From: Rhodopseudomonas rhenobacensis
GTDB taxonomy: Bacteria > Pseudomonadota > Alphaproteobacteria > Rhizobiales > Xanthobacteraceae
Assembly: GCF_014203125.1 (NCBI RefSeq)
Contig: NZ_JACHIH010000006.1
Coordinates: forward strand, 86,228 to 150,227
DNA: 64,000 nt
Direction: 5' to 3'
The position numbers and the translations under genes were made by a program. Below, in pieces: positions 58,696 to 64,000 of this stretch. Position 1 is the first letter of the stretch, and the number at the start of each line of letters is the position of its first letter. Below the pieces are notes generated by a model, which was not told where the DNA came from, did not search any database, and saw nothing but the letters and a program-made list of their open reading frames with translations.

Positions 58696-58729
58696 TCCCT
58701 CTCCCCGCAAGCGGGGAGAGGTGAAGGCC
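58696..58729. repeat. short family-B repeat copy
   Basis: CCCTCTCCCCGCAAGCGGGGAGAGG, a 10-bp-arm palindrome identical to the outer arm of the longer B elements (38385, 60571). A C-type fragment (GTGTCCCGGACGCGG) lies upstream at 58619. It may act as a bidirectional terminator between metW and the hydrolase, which converge. Confidence 0.6.
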
Positions 58730-58735
58730 GCTCCG

Positions 58736-59599
58736 CTACGCCCTCACCGAACGCGGATCGCGCGGGCCCCAACGGCCGGCTTCGGCCAGCGCCAGGAATT
58801 TTTCCAGCGCCGCGTTGAACAGCGCGGGCTCTTCCAAGTTCAGCACGTGGCCTGACCTCGGAAACATCGCAAGCCCTGACGTCGCGATCTGCTGTTTCAA
58901 AAACAGGCTCGCGTCGATGCAGGCATCGTCCTCGTCGCCGACCATGATCAGCGTCGGCAGCGTCAGTTTGGCGATCGCCTCTTTGAACTCCGAGAGCGGC
59001 GGCCGCGCGCCCTGAAAATTGCGCATGGTACGCGCCGAGCCGTTGGCGTCGTGTTCGCCGAGCGCGTCGTGGAAGTCGCGGAAGCCGCGCGGATCTTTTA
59101 CCAAGAACGGAATCCGGCCGGGCGTCAGGCCTGCGAGCTTGGTGATTTCCGAAGCGCCGCCGCGTTCGAACTCATCGGCCTCGGCGCGGCATCGCGCGCG
59201 ATAAGCCTCGAGCCGCTCGGCCTCGAAGCCGGAGCCGATCCCGGCCAGCGTCAATGATAGTACGCGCGACGGCACTTGCAGCGCGACCTGCAGCGCCGAA
59301 TAGGCGCCCATCGACAGTCCGACGAAATGCGCGGCGGCAATCCGCAACTGATCGAGCATCGCGATCGCGTCGTCGCGGACATGTTGGAAGTCGTAATCGG
59401 CGTCGCTATCCGGCACGTGCGACGGCGTATAGCCGCGAGCGGAGTAGGTGATGCAGCGATGGCCCCGGGAAAAATAGCGCATTTGCGGTTCCCAGCTCGC
59501 ATAGTCGCCGGCGAATTCATGCAGGAACAGGATCGGCGTGCCGTCGCCGGCTTCTTCGTAATACAGCTGCACATGGTCCTTGGTGGTAGCAAAAGGCAT
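58736..59599 (-). CDS. alpha/beta hydrolase (enol-lactonase-like)
   Basis: A 287-residue enzyme starting ATG 59599 behind AAGGGA. The fold motifs are 'ILFLHEFAGDYASWEPQM', the nucleophile elbow 'VGLSMGAYS' (Ser96), the acid in 'VGDEDDACI' and 'FPRSGHVLNLEEP' (His251). Related to 3-oxoadipate enol-lactonases and general esterases. It is alone on the minus strand; substrate unknown. Confidence 0.88.
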   Translation of the reverse strand: MPFATTKDHVQLYYEEAGDGTPILFLHEFAGDYASWEPQMRYFSRGHRCITYSARGYTPSHVPDSDADYDFQHVRDDAIAMLDQLRIAAAHFVGLSMGAYSALQVALQVPSRVLSLTLAGIGSGFEAERLEAYRARCRAEADEFERGGASEITKLAGLTPGRIPFLVKDPRGFRDFHDALGEHDANGSARTMRNFQGARPPLSEFKEAIAKLTLPTLIMVGDEDDACIDASLFLKQQIATSGLAMFPRSGHVLNLEEPALFNAALEKFLALAEAGRWGPRDPRSVRA

Positions 59600-59839
59600 C
59601 GCGATTCCCTTGGCGTAATGGCGCGATGATGCGCGCACACGTTGAAACATAGCAATTTCGCGCCAGCGGCGCAGCCCTTGGTTAACCCGATTTGTCGTTC
59701 GCGTTGCGCAGGATAGCGGTGTCAATGGCCGGACGGTCACGAAATGATTAGCCCGCGGGTCTTGATCTCGCCACATCCCGAAATGCATTAGGCGCCCTCG
59801 TTGTCCGGCCCGGTTGGCCGGATGGAATTGGGGGTGTTG

Positions 59840-60517
59840 ATGAGGACATCTGGTATGGTTGAGTTTCGTGCGTTTCGTCGTTGCTTTGGTTTTTCTGCAA
59901 TCGCTCTGCTGATCACGGTGATCACCGCCTTCGCGACGCCGGCTTCGGCCCGCTCGCATCACGGCGCCGCCCGGCACGCTCACGGGCATCACGCCCATCA
60001 CGCCGCGCAGCGGCCTCATCATTTCAATCGGCATCACGGCGCGCGACGTTACGGCCGCCATCATCGCCGCGCGGCAGCTATGCCGGCCGCGGCGCAGCCG
60101 CAGTTCGGCTTTGCCGAGAGCAACGCCGCAGCGACGCAGCCGAGCAGCGGCGGCGGCTTCGGCGTCTCCAATATCGTCGCCACCGCCCGCAGCTTCATCG
60201 GCAGCGGCAATCCGACCGGCCGCAGCAGCCTGTGGTGCGCGCGGTTCATGAACATGGTGCTGCAGCGCTCCGGCCATTCCGGCACCGGCTCGGACATGGC
60301 GCGCTCGTTCGCGCAGTACGGCCAACGGATTTCCGGCCCGCAGGTCGGCGCCATCGCGGTGATGTCGCGCGGCCGTCGCGGCGGCCATGTCGGCGTGGTC
60401 AGCGGCATCGACAGCAAAGGCAACCCGATCGTGGTATCGGGCAATCACGGCCACCGCGTCGCCGAGGCGACCTATTCGCGCAGCCGGGTCTACGCCTATG
60501 TGATGCCGGCGAGTTGA
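59840..60517 (+). CDS. secreted CHAP-like (TIGR02594-type) cell-wall protein
   Basis: A 225-residue protein. A signal peptide 'FGFSAIALLITVITAFATPASA' is followed by a striking His-rich segment (about 38-80, 'HHGAARHAHGHHAHHAAQRPHH') and a CHAP/NlpC-like domain: 'SLWCARFMNMVLQ' with the catalytic Cys, 'GGHVGVVSG' with His and 'VSGNHGHRVAEATY'. It may cleave cell-wall peptides and bind metal by its His tract. ATG 59840 is the most likely start. Confidence 0.8.
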   Translation: MRTSGMVEFRAFRRCFGFSAIALLITVITAFATPASARSHHGAARHAHGHHAHHAAQRPHHFNRHHGARRYGRHHRRAAAMPAAAQPQFGFAESNAAATQPSSGGGFGVSNIVATARSFIGSGNPTGRSSLWCARFMNMVLQRSGHSGTGSDMARSFAQYGQRISGPQVGAIAVMSRGRRGGHVGVVSGIDSKGNPIVVSGNHGHRVAEATYSRSRVYAYVMPAS

Positions 60518-60946
60518 TGAAGTGGCTGCTCTTGCAACGTGGAAGTTGATAAGAGCGGTGCGGCATCTTTCCCCTCGCCCCGCTTGCGGGGAGAGGGTGG
60601 CGAGACAAGCGCAGCTTGTCGCGCCGGGTGAGGGGGCGCCGCGTTCTGCCGAAGCGCCCCTCACCCGATCCGGCTTCGCTAACGCTGCGCCGGATCGACC
60701 TCTCCCCGCAAGCGGGGAGAGGTGAAGGCCGTGCCTGGACCGGCGGCCACTGAGGCTCGCCGCTGACGAAATTGTGAGGGAACCCCTTTCGCGGCCCGGA
60801 ATCCCTTCCCACATTGGTGTCAAGCCGGCCGATCGCGCCGGCGAGCCCCGCCGCCGGCTGAGCAAATCAGCGCGGTCGGCACAACCCAATGAAGATGTCG
60901 TTCGCGTGCTTTCGGGGCGCAACGGCAGGCTGAGGGACATTCGAAA
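60518..60946. other. intergenic region before clpB
   Basis: The first part is the family-B repeat. From 60727 to 60946 there is no ORF with RBS. A region around 60780-60815 (CCCTTTCGCGG...TCCCACATTGG) only vaguely resembles a heat-shock sigma32 promoter, so I do not annotate it. GAGGGACATTCGAAA precedes the clpB ATG. Confidence 0.4.
60571..60726. repeat. intergenic palindromic repeat, family B copy
   Basis: Outer arms CCCCGCTTGCGGGGAGAGG and CTCTCCCCGCAAGCGGGGAG with an inner GGGTGAGGGG/CCCCTCACCC pair. It shares its centre 'GCGCCGCGTTCTGCCGAAGCG' with the 38,4xx copy but has a single apex, supporting that the duplicated apex there is abnormal. Confidence 0.65.
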
Positions 60947-63586
<2,640 letters not shown>

Positions 63587-64000
63587 GCGGCTTGGCGCAA
63601 ACTCGCGCGGCTCTGCAGCCTCGCGCCGGTGCATGGCTTCCCCACCCCAACCCTCCCCCGCAAGCGGGTCGCAAGCGGGGAGGGAGCGCGCTGCCGATGG
63701 CGAACGGTTTTTGGTCAATCGAAGCGATTTTCAATCGAGCGATTGCGTCGCGGTCTGCAATCGACGCCGTGCGTGGCGGTTTTCAACCAAAGCGTCGCGT
63801 CGGGGTGATCGAAGCCAACGCGGCGCCTGTTGAATTTATCTTGCCCTGAAATTGTATCCGCAGCGCGCGCCGCAGTGGAAACCGGCTCCCTCTCCCGCTT
63901 GCGGGCAGGGGAATCGCATGTGGGAATTTGTAAGCTGTTGCGAAGCGGAGGGAAATTGATTCTGAAGGAGGCTCCCGATTCGGATGGAGCAGCCGATGGA
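63587..64000. other. intergenic region after clpB
   Basis: Contains a partial family-B repeat (63652-63683) and a short version (63890-63912), and no ORF with convincing RBS. At the edge AAGGAGG (63965-63971) precedes an ATG at 63984 by 12 bases, so a plus-strand gene may begin there but only 17 bases are visible. Confidence 0.45.

Noticed and set aside
60780..60815. Sigma32 promoter of clpB
   Set aside because: The -35 and -10 matches are too poor to support it by eye.

Overview
The window is high-GC alphaproteobacterial DNA. Gene content, the SAM-II riboswitch in front of metX-metW, and the intergenic repeat families point to Rhodopseudomonas or a close Bradyrhizobium relative (an inference from family resemblance, not a database match).

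Positions 1 to about 33,968 hold the right-hand three quarters or so of a Mu-like transposable prophage; its repressor and transposase genes must lie left of the window. In order it carries early genes (DUF3164, small unknown ORFs, GemA/gp16), a Mor/C-family activator, a lysis block (amidase endolysin, holin-like protein, overlapping spanin pair), a TraR/DksA zinc finger, packaging and head genes of Mu type (DUF3486, terminase, DUF935 portal, MuF, protease with internal scaffold, decoration protein, capsid, gp36/gpG/gp37), then a P2-type contractile tail (V, W, J, I, fibres, sheath, tube, E/E', tape measure, U, X, D). It ends with a Com-like regulator overlapping a DNA methyltransferase and two 22-bp tandem repeats that look like transposase sites at the right phage end. 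The most interesting regulatory signal is a 16-bp dyad, GMTGACA-NN-TGTCAGC, present three times. Each copy is intergenic and heads one of the three late blocks (lysis/packaging, head, tail sheath), with a TA-rich -10-like hexamer 24-25 bp further on. I propose these are the target sites of the phage's own Mor/C-like activator.

Positions 34,043 to 64,000 are host chromosome: tRNA-Pro(CGG), Sua5, a DegP-like protein that has lost its catalytic triad, a Crp/Fnr regulator with DUF2892 and AhpD-like neighbours, a copper-uptake pair (DUF2946 and an OprC/NosA-type TonB receptor), ribB, gcdH, an MBL hydrolase, an acyl-CoA synthetase, an extensin-like protein and an L,D-transpeptidase facing each other across a shared terminator, corA, a Uma2-family gene followed by a duplicated 3' end of corA, an aromatic amino-acid operon (chorismate mutase, hisC, tyrC), the SAM-II-controlled metX-metW operon, an alpha/beta hydrolase, a secreted CHAP-like protein and clpB. 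Intergenic spaces are rich in palindromic repeats. One of them (52,640-53,010) has a near-consensus sigma70 promoter followed by a chain of GNRA-capped hairpins and may encode an undescribed RNA. A poly-G tract at 38,471-38,513 looks like an assembly artefact.
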